Shown one piece after another: positions 9,816 through 17,599 of a DNA stretch of 64,000 nt (position 1 is the stretch's first letter; the number at the start of each line of letters is the position of its first letter). The notes beneath the pieces were generated by a model that had not been told where the DNA came from, searched no databases, and was given only the letters and a program-made list of their open reading frames with translations. The stretch lies in NCBI GenBank assembly GCA_903905065.1, contig CAIVEW010000044.1:124001-188000 (forward strand), given 5' to 3'. Position numbers and translations under genes: made by a program. The stretch comes from an uncultured Bacteroidota bacterium. GTDB lineage: Bacteria > Bacteroidota > Bacteroidia > Chitinophagales > Chitinophagaceae.

Positions 9816-10185
9816 CCTTCGCGCCTTTACGTAAAATTCAAAGCTTAAAAAACAAATTGCTGCTTATAAATACTGCATAATTAAATTTATCAAACCCCGG
9901 CGAAAAACACAGAAAAACGTGTGATACAACTGTGATATTTTTGTGATATTTTTTGAACACAATTCATTGATAACCATCAAAAACCTGTGCAAATTTTTTT
10001 TTCTGAAAAACTGTGACATTTTCATCGTAGCGTAAATATAGTAATATATAAACTGCTCTTCTCGCTGTAAGCGAAACACTGCTAACTGCAAACCGATCAT
10101 GGGGCACGCTGGGGCATGAATGGGGCACAAATGGGAAATGTAAAATATTTATAATAACATTCGCCAAAGCCACGACAGTAAAGGA

Positions 10186-10205
10186 CCTGCCTGCCGGTAG
10201 GCAGG
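10186..10205. repeat. REP palindrome, second copy
   Basis: A 20-bp near-perfect palindrome, cctgcctgcc ggtaggcagg, of the same family as 9789-9805. Confidence 0.65.
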
Positions 10206-10388
10206 TTACAGAATTATCCGCCAAACAGAATGCCCCGTTTTACCCATCTTTTTATTTTTCAGAAAATGGGACATTGGATCAAAATAGTTCATCCTTTTTC
10301 ATTAATTAAGGCCAGAAATTTTTAAAAGCGGAAACAAAAGTTCTTAGCTCAATCTATAACGCCCTTTAGGGGGAGGGGGTAGAAGGTA

Positions 10389-10417
10389 CAAAAAAAGCCC
10401 CCGATTTCTCGGGGGCT
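10389..10417 (-). terminator. Rho-independent terminator of tuf
   Basis: Read on the minus strand: stem agcccccga/tcgggggct with a 4-nt loop, followed by a run of eight T. It lies 21 bases after the tuf stop codon. Confidence 0.9.
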
Positions 10418-10438
10418 CTAACTATTGTGTTTTGATGA

Positions 10439-11626
10439 TTACTTGATGATCTCTGTAACCTGTCCGGCGCCAACTGTACGGCCACCTTCACGGATCGCAA
10501 ACTTCAGGCCTTTGTCCATCGCGATTGGTGCGATGAGCTTAACATGGAGGTTCACGTTATCACCAGGCATTACCATTTCAACACCTGCTGGCAATTCGCA
10601 CTCACCGGTTACGTCTGTAGTACGGAAGTAGAACTGTGGGCGGTATTTGTTGAAGAATGGTGTGTGACGGCCACCTTCGTCTTTGCTCAGCACATAAACC
10701 TCACCCTTGAACTCAGTGTGCGGAGTGATGCTCTTAGGAGCGCAGATTACCATACCACGGCGGATATCTTTCTTTTCAATACCGCGGAGGAGAATACCGG
10801 CGTTGTCGCCAGCCTCACCACGGTCAAGAAGCTTTTTGAACATTTCCACACCTGTGCAGGTAGAGCTAAGTGGCGCTTCGTTGAAACCAACGATCTCGAC
10901 GTTCTCACCAACCTTGATAACACCACGCTCGATACGGCCAGTGGCAACTGTACCACGACCTGTGATCGTGAACACGTCTTCCACAGACATAAGGAATGGC
11001 ATATCAACCGGACGTGGAGGCAGTGGAATATAATCATCTACAGCCTGCATCAGGTCTTCTACAGCCTTAACCCATTTAGCTTCGCCAGCCAGGGCACCAG
11101 TTGCAGAACCCTGTATGATCGGTGTGTTATCACCGTCATAACCGTTCTTAGTAAGCAGTTCGCGGATCTCCATTTCTACGAGTTCCAGTATTTCTGCATC
11201 ATCAACAAGGTCAACCTTGTTCATGAATATAACCATACGCGGTACACCTACCTGGCGGGCCAGCAGGATGTGCTCGCGTGTTTGCGGCATAGGGCCGTCG
11301 GTAGCTGCAACCACGAGGATAGCGCCGTCCATCTGGGCAGCACCAGTGATCATGTTCTTCACATAGTCAGCGTGACCTGGACAGTCAACGTGCGCATAGT
11401 GACGGTTAGCAGTTGCATATTCTACGTGTGCTGTATTGATTGTGATACCACGCTCTTTTTCTTCCGGAGCAGCATCAATTTCATCATATCCTTTCTTTTC
11501 TGCCAGTCCTTTAGATGACAGGATCGTAGTGATAGCTGCAGTTAAAGTGGTCTTACCATGGTCAACGTGGCCGATGGTGCCAATGTTTACGTGGGGTTTG
11601 TCCCGCTTGAAGGTTTCTTTTGCCAT
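10439..11626 (-). CDS. tuf: Translation elongation factor Tu
   Basis: 395 aa, the normal length. GTPase motifs: G1 [10 protein letters not shown] (about residues 18-27), G3 [12 protein letters not shown] and G4 NKVDLVD. The effector loop has [12 protein letters not shown]. Domain II contains the [17 protein letters not shown] signature, and domain III ends [13 protein letters not shown]-Tu carries aminoacyl-tRNA to the ribosome. It is the last gene of an operon with four tRNA genes and has its own terminator. The A-rich leader aaaaaaaataacaATG without a Shine-Dalgarno is typical of Bacteroidota. Confidence 0.99.
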   Translation of the reverse strand: MAKETFKRDKPHVNIGTIGHVDHGKTTLTAAITTILSSKGLAEKKGYDEIDAAPEEKERGITINTAHVEYATANRHYAHVDCPGHADYVKNMITGAAQMDGAILVVAATDGPMPQTREHILLARQVGVPRMVIFMNKVDLVDDAEILELVEMEIRELLTKNGYDGDNTPIIQGSATGALAGEAKWVKAVEDLMQAVDDYIPLPPRPVDMPFLMSVEDVFTITGRGTVATGRIERGVIKVGENVEIVGFNEAPLSSTCTGVEMFKKLLDRGEAGDNAGILLRGIEKKDIRRGMVICAPKSITPHTEFKGEVYVLSKDEGGRHTPFFNKYRPQFYFRTTDVTGECELPAGVEMVMPGDNVNLHVKLIAPIAMDKGLKFAIREGGRTVGAGQVTEIIK

Positions 11627-11754
11627 TGTTATTTTTTTTAAAGCTGTTTAAATTATTGTTTTGTTGTTATTACTCACGCCATATGGCGATGATTACTTTT
11701 TAAAATCTCTTTTCACTATTTCATTTACACTTTACTCCTTTTGCATTATCTAAG

Positions 11755-11826
<72 letters not shown>

Positions 11827-11869
11827 TAATTACTCAAATTGTCTAAGAACTTACCTCTTATTTTTAAAG

Positions 11870-11942
11870 AGCGGGAGACGAGGCTCGAACCCGCGACCTA
11901 CAGCTTGGAAGGCTGTCGCTCTACCAACTGAGCTACTCCCGC
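11870..11942 (-). tRNA. tRNA-Gly (TCC)
   Basis: 73 nt. Acceptor GCGGGAG/CTCCCGC, anticodon arm ACAGC-CTTCCAA-GCTGT with anticodon TCC, T arm GCGGG-TTCGAGC-CTCGT (one mismatch). CCA is not encoded. Confidence 0.95.
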
Positions 11943-11957
11943 TTGAAAAAAAGTCGG

Positions 11958-12007
11958 CAGTTGGCAGCCAGCAGTTTGAAAACTGCCAACTGAAAACTGC
12001 TAACTGA
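11958..12007. repeat. Inverted and tandem AAACTG-type repeat inside tRNA operon
   Basis: Perfect 10-bp arms cagttggcag (11958-11967) and ctgccaactg (11983-11992), then repeated aaactgctaactg words. It could form an RNA hairpin between tRNA-Tyr and tRNA-Gly, perhaps a processing signal, or be a drifting spacer repeat. Confidence 0.6.
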
Positions 12008-12013
12008 AAAATG

Positions 12014-12096
12014 TGGGCAGAGAAGGATTCGAACCTCCGTACTCGTGAGAGAACAGATTTACAGTCTGTCGCCTTTAGCCACTCGGCCATCTACCC
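12014..12096 (-). tRNA. tRNA-Tyr (GTA)
   Basis: 83 nt class II tRNA with a long variable arm (TCTCTCACGAGTAC). Acceptor GGGTAGA/TCTGCCC (one G-T pair), anticodon arm ACAGA-CTGTAAA-TCTGT with anticodon GTA, T arm GGAGG-TTCGAAT-CCTTC. Confidence 0.95.
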
Positions 12097-12101
12097 ATTT
12101 C

Positions 12102-12131
12102 AAAAGTCAAAAATTAAAAAGTCAAAAATTA
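12102..12131. repeat. 15-bp direct tandem duplication
   Basis: aaaagtcaaaaatta occurs twice head to tail in the spacer between tRNA-Thr(TGT) and tRNA-Tyr. An approximate inverse (agttttaatttttaattt) lies at about 12172-12189. Confidence 0.7.
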
Positions 12132-12194
12132 AAATTCTGTGGAATTCAAAACACGGAAGTTTTACATTTTTAGTTTTAATTTTTAATTTCTCAG

Positions 12195-12267
12195 AGCCAC
12201 TTGCCGGAATCGAACCAGCGACCTACTGATTACAAATCAGTTGCTCTACCATCTGAGCTAAAGTGGC
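12195..12267 (-). tRNA. tRNA-Thr (TGT)
   Basis: 73 nt. Acceptor GCCACTT/AAGTGGC, anticodon arm ACTGA-TTTGTAA-TCAGT with anticodon TGT, T arm GCTGG-TTCGATT-CCGGC. First gene of the tRNA-tuf operon. The order Thr(TGT)-Tyr-Gly(TCC)-Thr(GGT)-tuf equals that of E. coli thrU-tyrU-glyT-thrT-tufB. Confidence 0.95.
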
Positions 12268-12309
12268 TTTTTTGTTTAAGAACTTCATACCCATCTAGAA
12301 ATGGGACTG

Positions 12310-12341
12310 CAAAAGTAGATAACTTAATTTGGTTTTACAAA
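12310..12341 (-). promoter_or_regulatory. Promoter of the tRNA-tuf operon
   Basis: On the minus strand: -33 TTTG (12341-12338), 20-bp spacer, -7 TACTTTTG (12317-12310), about 43 bases before tRNA-Thr(TGT). Both elements and the spacing match the Bacteroidota consensus. Confidence 0.8.
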
Positions 12342-12399
12342 TAATTTTCGTGGCTTTTCTGGCAGTATTATTACTTCGCAAAACAAAAAGGAAAAAATG

Positions 12400-13068
12400 C
12401 TACTGGTGATGAGGTGTCATCACCAGCACGAGGGTATCATTTTGCCAGTTAATATTATAGTTCAGGTGCCTTACCCATATCTTAGCCGTGATCGTAGAAT
12501 CATCAGTGGATATGTTTCCGTAACCGGCCTGCGTGAACTTGAAATGCTGATAAAACATGTGAAATGCGGAAAGTGTATCTATAGTAAAGTTATGGCTATC
12601 GGTACTGTCGATAGTGCAAATAATATCATTATAGTCATTGGAGTCGCAGATATTATTGATAAAAAAAGTAGTGGGTGTAGCTGATTGCAGCAGAAATGCC
12701 TCATAGTTGGTGATAGTACCAACCGCCTTGGCTGTATCACTGCCTATTACTGTCTGTTTCACATCCCAGGTTTTTGTATACTTTGCTACAACCGCAGAAG
12801 CGCAGTTAGGGCCTTCAAAACCGGAAGGGCAGTTACAATGTACCACCTGGTAGCCCTTAGGGCAATTGCAATGCGGGGTGCCTGCCAGCGGATAATAAAG
12901 GTCTTGATAGAAACTATCCACGGAACAATATCCGCCATTCTCACAAACATAGTTATCGCAGCTGGGGCCCTTCTTCGGTTTAGAGCACGACGATATATAA
13001 ACGGCCGAAAAAATGCAACACAAAGCCAATACGGCCGCAATGATCACACTGCTTTTCTTACTAATCAT
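12400..13068 (-). CDS. Lipoprotein with an EGF-like module
   Basis: 222 aa. A basic start and hydrophobic core lead to the lipobox ISSC, with the lipidated Cys about residue 28. Residues about 36-92 are Cys-rich, with the EGF-like pattern CDNYVCENGGYC, then CNCPKGYQ and CNCPSGFEGPNC. The rest (about 93-222) is a beta-rich domain without recognised homology and with three further Cys. Expected to be anchored in the outer or inner membrane facing the periplasm or outside. EGF modules are uncommon in bacteria but recur in Bacteroidota lipoproteins. The function is unknown. It lies between the tRNA operon and the pnt operon on the same strand, with about 190 bp to pntB. Confidence 0.75.
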   Translation of the reverse strand: MISKKSSVIIAAVLALCCIFSAVYISSCSKPKKGPSCDNYVCENGGYCSVDSFYQDLYYPLAGTPHCNCPKGYQVVHCNCPSGFEGPNCASAVVAKYTKTWDVKQTVIGSDTAKAVGTITNYEAFLLQSATPTTFFINNICDSNDYNDIICTIDSTDSHNFTIDTLSAFHMFYQHFKFTQAGYGNISTDDSTITAKIWVRHLNYNINWQNDTLVLVMTPHHQ

Positions 13069-13256
13069 GGCATAAATTTAATTAAAGTTTTCAATTTTGC
13101 AGCAAGGCATGTTGATTGTAATTATCAAATAAAATGCCAAATAGCTGCCTTATTAGCTTAAAGTTAGTATTCCATATTTAAAAAACATTCCCCGCGCCCC
13201 TTCGCTCTGCATCCCGATGGCTATCTTGACTGTGTTCAAGAGGGAATTCACACGAA

Positions 13257-14678
13257 TTACATTTGCTTCAACTCGCTTACCAGCGACTGCAGTGCTTTTT
13301 TAGCATCGCCAAACAGCATTGACGTCTTCGGCCTGAAGAACAGCTCGTTCTCAATACCTGCATAACCCGGCTTCATACTGCGCTTGTTCACGATCACATG
13401 TTCTGCTTTTTCCACTTCCAGTATGGGCATACCATATATCGGGCTCGACGGATCTTCTTTTGCCGCAGGGTTTACCACGTCATTGGCACCAAGTATCAAT
13501 ACCACATTTGTTGTGCTCATCTGGTCGTTGGCGTCTTCCATTTCCAGCAATTTCTCATAAGGGACATCTGCCTCTGCGAGCAGCACGTTCATATGACCTG
13601 GCATACGGCCCGCAACCGGGTGGATGCCATACATTACTTCAACACCTTTCTCCTCCAGTACTTTTTCCAACTCATGGCATACGTGCTGCGCCTGTGCCAC
13701 TGCCAGACCATAGCCCGGTATTATGATCACTTTCGTCGCATAGGCCATCAGCGTGGCCGAGTCACTGACTGATATTTCCTTATAGTTACCTTGCTCTTTC
13801 GCAGCACCGCCGGCAGTGGCTTTCGCTCCACCAAAGGAACCGATCAATACATTTTTCAGTGAGCGGTTCATTGCCTTACACATCAATATGGTAAGGATAG
13901 TACCAGCGGAGCCCACCAGGATACCGCCGGTAAGCATTACAGGGTTATTATAAAGGAAGCCGCCAAAAGCCGCTGCAACACCGGTAAACGAGTTAAGCAG
14001 GGATATTACAACAGGCATATCCGCACCGCCTATCGGCATTACAAAAAGCACACCGTAAAGTGCTGCAAGAGCTAGAATGCCATAAAATAAGGCGGGCATT
14101 GCCGGGAAGAAGCCGCCAACTACGACAGCAACCAGCACAATCAATCCTGCGAAGATCACGAAGTTGATCATCTGTCCGCCCGGAATAGTGCGGTCTTTAA
14201 TGCGGCCATTCAGCTTGCCCCATGCGATCATACTACCTGCAAAAGAAACAGTACCTATCAGCATACCCAGCACCACAACGATCATTTTGCCCGTTTCCGG
14301 TACATAGCCTGGAGTGGCCGCCACAATATCCATTACCCGGCGATATTCCACAATAGATATGAGCATGGCACAGGCACCACCCATACCATTAAAAAGACTC
14401 ACCATTTCCGGCATAGCCGTCATTTGCACCTTCTTCGCGGCCATGGTCCCCACCACGGTTCCGATAGCAAGGGCAGCGAATATCCACAGATAGTTATGGA
14501 GATGCTCAGCATTCTCGCTCCTGAAAAGGAAGATGGTACCAAAGATGGAGATGATCATACCCGCTGCAGCCACAAGGTTTCCCTTCCTGGCCGTATCCGG
14601 ATGCGAAAGCATTTTCAAGCCCATAATAAAAGTTACGGAGCCTATCAGGTAACATAATTGTAATAATGCGTTGCCCAT
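13257..14678 (-). CDS. pntB: NAD(P) transhydrogenase beta subunit
   Basis: 473 aa. The N-terminal half carries about eight membrane helices (the proton channel domain). The C-terminal NADP(H)-binding dIII has the GYGLAVAQAQ fingerprint, the GMPILEVEKAEHVIVNKRSM loop and the final LFFRPKTSMLFGDAKK. It transfers hydride between NADH and NADP+ coupled to proton movement. It is the last gene of a three-gene operon with two alpha-subunit pieces upstream. Confidence 0.96.
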   Translation of the reverse strand: MGNALLQLCYLIGSVTFIMGLKMLSHPDTARKGNLVAAAGMIISIFGTIFLFRSENAEHLHNYLWIFAALAIGTVVGTMAAKKVQMTAMPEMVSLFNGMGGACAMLISIVEYRRVMDIVAATPGYVPETGKMIVVVLGMLIGTVSFAGSMIAWGKLNGRIKDRTIPGGQMINFVIFAGLIVLVAVVVGGFFPAMPALFYGILALAALYGVLFVMPIGGADMPVVISLLNSFTGVAAAFGGFLYNNPVMLTGGILVGSAGTILTILMCKAMNRSLKNVLIGSFGGAKATAGGAAKEQGNYKEISVSDSATLMAYATKVIIIPGYGLAVAQAQHVCHELEKVLEEKGVEVMYGIHPVAGRMPGHMNVLLAEADVPYEKLLEMEDANDQMSTTNVVLILGANDVVNPAAKEDPSSPIYGMPILEVEKAEHVIVNKRSMKPGYAGIENELFFRPKTSMLFGDAKKALQSLVSELKQM

Positions 14679-14686
14679 TTTTTATT

Positions 14687-14717
14687 GGAATTTGTAATTA
14701 GAAATTTGTAATTGGGA
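14687..14717. repeat. AATTTGTAATT spacer microrepeat
   Basis: Two copies of the word aatttgtaatt in the gap between the pnt genes. Related aattt/ggaattt strings occur near 15090-15170, 45389-45412, 56931-56962 and 58603-58645. Confidence 0.5.
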
Positions 14718-14752
14718 TTATTTCTGTTTCGCGGAGATCTCGGATCTTCAGC

Positions 14753-15085
14753 CTAGGCTTTGGTATTGGGTTTTTTCTTTTTACTGAACATTTCCAGCAT
14801 ACGGTCTGTAACCACAAAGCCACCCACTACATTCAGCGTACCCAGTATCACCGCCAGGAAACCAAGCGTAAGGGCCACATAGTCGTCTGTCTTGGCCTCG
14901 CCCATTACTATGATAGCGCCTATGATCACCACGCCATGTATCGCGTTGGCGCCGCTCATCAGTGGAGTATGCAGTACCGACGGCACACGGGAGATGACTT
15001 CTATCCCGAGAAAAATGGAAAGGATAACAATAGTTATCAGGCGGTATGTAGCCTCGTTTGTAAACAACTCTGTAATTGAATGCAT
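14753..15085 (-). CDS. pntAB: NAD(P) transhydrogenase alpha subunit, membrane part
   Basis: 110 aa with three predicted membrane helices, corresponding to the C-terminal membrane domain of E. coli PntA. The conserved segment SRVPSVLHTPLMSGANAIHG is present. The basic tail is KKKKPNTKA. Transhydrogenase alpha is split into two genes in many Bacteroidota and alphaproteobacteria. It lies between the soluble alpha part and pntB. Confidence 0.95.
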   Translation of the reverse strand: MHSITELFTNEATYRLITIVILSIFLGIEVISRVPSVLHTPLMSGANAIHGVVIIGAIIVMGEAKTDDYVALTLGFLAVILGTLNVVGGFVVTDRMLEMFSKKKKPNTKA

Positions 15086-15173
15086 ATTTTAGAAATTAGT
15101 CATTTGGGAATCTGGAATTCGGATTGCTTTGCTATTATGCCTTGGGGATTTGGTCCTTTGAATTTTGAATTTG

Positions 15174-16298
15174 CTAAGCGACAACACCGGTTAAGGCCTG
15201 CACACGCTCGTTGACTATATTGCCACCGTGGGTAATGCAGGTGCCCTTTACAATATCGTCCTCGAAATTCAGGTTCAGACCGCCATATTTGTCGATGATG
15301 AGTTTTGCAAAATTGAGTACGTTCTTGCTGTAGAGCTTGCTCGCGTCCGATGAAGTTGTAGCCGCCAGTGCTGAGTTACCTATTATAGCTACACCGTTGT
15401 GCATTACTGTTTTGTCGTTTTCGGTAAGGTCGGTATTACCGCCCGTTACAGAAGCAATATCTACAATAATGGAGCCCGCGCGCATATCTTCTATCATCGC
15501 CTTGGTAATAAGTATTGGCGCTTTCTTGCCGGGTATCTGAGCTGTGGTAATGATTATGTCTGATTTCTTTGCATGCTCATGTATCTTCTCCCTCTGCCTG
15601 CGCTGGAAATCTTCGTTCTGCTCTACCGCGTAGCCGCCTGCTTTAGAAGCATCTGCAGCGCCTTCCACTTCTACGAATTTGGCACCAAGGCTCATTACTT
15701 CCTCCTTCACAGCGGGGCGTGTATCGAACACTTCTACAACTGCTCCAAGCCTCTTGGCTGTGGCAATTGCCTGTAATCCTGCCACTCCTGCGCCCAGAAT
15801 CAGCACTTTGGCTGGCGGTATACTTCCTGCCGCTGTCATGAACATGGGGAAATACCGGCAATATTGTGTTGCTGCGGTAAGTACGGCCTTATAACCTGCA
15901 ATGTTGGCCTGCGAGCTCAGCACATCCATGGATTGCGCACGTGTAGTACGCGGTATGGTATCCAGGCTGAATGTGGTATATCCTTTTTCCGCCCATTGCT
16001 GCATCAGGTGATGATTAAAGAGCGGCTGGAAAATACCCATGAGCACTGCTCCTGGCTTTGCATCGCGCGCATTACCCGTTTGAATGGAAAGCAAGACATC
16101 TGCACCGGTACGTATCTCCTGTGCATTCTTAATTACCGCACCCGCAGTGACATATGCCTGGTCGCCAAAAAATGCGGTATCGCCTGCACCATGCTCTACC
16201 CATACCGTTACATTCATTTTTACGAGCGCTGCAACCACTTCCGGCACCAGTGATACACGCGTTTCCGGGGCTTGCTCTTTCAATACACCTATGACCAT
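15174..16298 (-). CDS. pntAA: NAD(P) transhydrogenase alpha subunit, NAD-binding part
   Basis: 374 aa. Alanine dehydrogenase/PNT N-terminal domain (about 4-135), then a Rossmann NAD(H) domain with GAGVAGLQAIATAKRLGA (about 168-185) and the acidic residue in VFDTRP. The mobile-loop region is EDMRAGSIIVDIA. It is the soluble dI component that binds NAD(H) and docks on PntB. First gene of the operon, starting at ATG 16298 (MVIGVLKEQAP). No clear TAnnTTTG promoter was found immediately upstream. Confidence 0.96.
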   Translation of the reverse strand: MVIGVLKEQAPETRVSLVPEVVAALVKMNVTVWVEHGAGDTAFFGDQAYVTAGAVIKNAQEIRTGADVLLSIQTGNARDAKPGAVLMGIFQPLFNHHLMQQWAEKGYTTFSLDTIPRTTRAQSMDVLSSQANIAGYKAVLTAATQYCRYFPMFMTAAGSIPPAKVLILGAGVAGLQAIATAKRLGAVVEVFDTRPAVKEEVMSLGAKFVEVEGAADASKAGGYAVEQNEDFQRRQREKIHEHAKKSDIIITTAQIPGKKAPILITKAMIEDMRAGSIIVDIASVTGGNTDLTENDKTVMHNGVAIIGNSALAATTSSDASKLYSKNVLNFAKLIIDKYGGLNLNFEDDIVKGTCITHGGNIVNERVQALTGVVA

Positions 16299-16440
16299 AA
16301 AATATTACTGAGTCGTTTTAAAGATGGGTAAAATAGAGGTTTTCTGTGAAAAAATAAAATTCATATTGTAAAAATGGAAAAAAATGTGGTGTAAGACTGT
16401 TTAGAAACCAATCAAAAAAGTAATTTTAATACTATAGGCC

Positions 16441-16497
16441 AGTTGCCCCCGCCTTCAGGCCGGGTGAAATATCGAATAAGGAACGGCTTTTGCCAAA
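16441..16497. repeat. Degenerate REP left of the IS200-like remnant
   Basis: Inverted, eroded copy of 16931-16993: cccccgccttcaggccgggt matches the cccgccctgaagggcggg stem, and ggcttttgcc matches cggctaaagccg. The 1.5 hairpins are still visible. Confidence 0.6.
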
Positions 16498-16510
16498 ATA
16501 TACAACGATT

Positions 16511-16935
16511 ATGCCGTACACCAAAGTAATGCTGCATTTCATATGGGCTACCAAAAACAGGCTGCCTATAATTTCTAAAGAGCTGAAACCAGTTCTTTTA
16601 GACCACATAAAAAAAACAGCTTCAAAAAAGAGATCCATATTGATTGTTTAAACTGTGCAGAAGACCATATTCACCTGTTAATTTCATTAGGCGTCGAACA
16701 GACTATTTCAAAAGTCGCTATGCTAATAAAGGGCGAATCTTCTTTATGGGTAAACCAACAGAAAATCGTCAAAAATAAATTTGAATGGCAAAACGATTAT
16801 ATAGCGTTATCTGTAAGCCAATCGGCCGTGGCAAAAGTTCGTGCATATATTGCCAAGCAGGAAGAACATCATCTCAAACATACCTTTGCGCAGGAATATG
16901 ACGAATTTTTACGTGCGCATAATCTCAGCGAGTAA
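16511..16935 (+). pseudogene. IS200-like Y1 transposase, split by a frameshift in an A8 run
   Basis: The ATG at 16511 opens MPYTKVMLHFIWATKNRLP, an IS200-family start, and stays in frame to the run a609-a616. After it the frame ends within 14 codons. In the next frame the protein continues: HUH motif AEDHIHLLISL, then MLIKGESSLWVN and catalytic Tyr in VRAYIAKQEEHH, to a TAA at 16933. Adding one A restores a roughly 141-residue protein, the normal IS200 TnpA length. This is either inactivation or a slippage site, since runs of eight A can cause transcriptional slippage. Palindromic REPs lie on both sides. Confidence 0.8.
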
Positions 16936-16993
16936 TTTCGGCTAAAGCCGTATTCCCTTTCCCATTCTACCCCGCCCTGAAGGGCGGGGCTAC
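16931..16993. repeat. REP with two perfect palindromes (copy 1)
   Basis: Contains cggctaaagccg (16939-16950) and the perfect 20-bp palindrome ccccgccctg aagggcgggg (16970-16989). It overlaps the transposase stop codon and is repeated in inverted orientation at 17069-17128. Confidence 0.85.
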
Positions 16994-17068
16994 TACGCCA
17001 TAGTATATCTGCTTATTTTTAAAACGCTCTGCCTAATACCATTCAGAAATCAAAACTGACCATTACAA

Positions 17069-17128
17069 GTAGCCCCGCCCTTCAGGGCGGGGTAGAAAAC
17101 AACATAAAGCGGCTTTAGCCGAAATACT
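17069..17128. repeat. REP, inverted copy 2
   Basis: Reverse complement of 16931-16993 with about a dozen differences, all between the two palindromes; the palindromes themselves are kept. Selection or activity on the hairpins would explain this. Confidence 0.85.
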
Positions 17129-17157
17129 CGAAAAAGGGGCTTTTCAAAACATAAGAC

Positions 17158-17376
17158 TTACTCCCTTTTATTGCTTTTATAAAGTAAAATGAACGTTAGG
17201 AAAACTGCAAATGCACCCAGAGTTTCTAATGTAATTATGCCGTAACTTCCATCTGTTTGGTGCAAGTATTCTTTTTGGTATACATAAAGAAACATAGCTA
17301 TACACCAAAGAAAAAGGAAAAAAGAAAACAATAATGTGGAAGCGGTTAATAAAATGACTAAAAGATATTTTTTCAT
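17158..17376 (-). CDS. Small two-helix membrane protein, unknown
   Basis: 72 aa from ATG 17376 (MKKYLLVILL). Two hydrophobic segments (about residues 3-30 and 50-66) and a basic tail KSNKRE predict two membrane helices. The frame stays open upstream through a Lys/Trp-rich stretch to a TTG at 17400 and beyond, so a longer N-terminus on a non-ATG start cannot be excluded. No family is recognised. It lies downstream of the OmpA-family gene on the same strand, about 220 bp away. Confidence 0.45.
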   Translation of the reverse strand: MKKYLLVILLTASTLLFSFFLFLWCIAMFLYVYQKEYLHQTDGSYGIITLETLGAFAVFLTFILLYKSNKRE

Positions 17377-17599
17377 TTTCCACTTTTTAGGCTTAGGCAA
17401 TAACTTCTTAAAAAAAGGCAGCTTAAATAACTTCCACTGCCAACCCCTTTATAATTCAGTCTCCCGAAAGCTTTCCGGTTTCCAACTGGCATTCGTACAA
17501 AGCCTATATTTTATTCAAAAGCCAAATGTCCTATTACAAAAGCACTCCCCCGGAACAAGGTTCCGATTACTATCGGGAGGGTGCCGAGGGGTTACCCCG

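Larger units (their letters stand above)
9539..10388. other. Non-coding stretch with an orphan promoter and REP copies
   Basis: About 850 bases without a credible gene; the minus-strand ORFs here have no domain or coding signature. It holds a promoter (9722-9752), a hairpin-rich segment (about 9758-9815), two copies of a cctgccggcaggcagg palindrome and a pyrimidine/purine patch near 10360-10380. Confidence 0.7.

Noticed and set aside
9864-10224. Two overlapping minus-strand frames of 86-88 codons
   Set aside because: They cross a REP palindrome, have no recognisable protein features and no promoter or operon context.
10544-11518. 324-codon plus-strand frame opposite tuf
   Set aside because: tuf is a certain gene on the other strand. 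The antisense frame is a codon-bias artefact with a His/Cys-rich, low-complexity translation.
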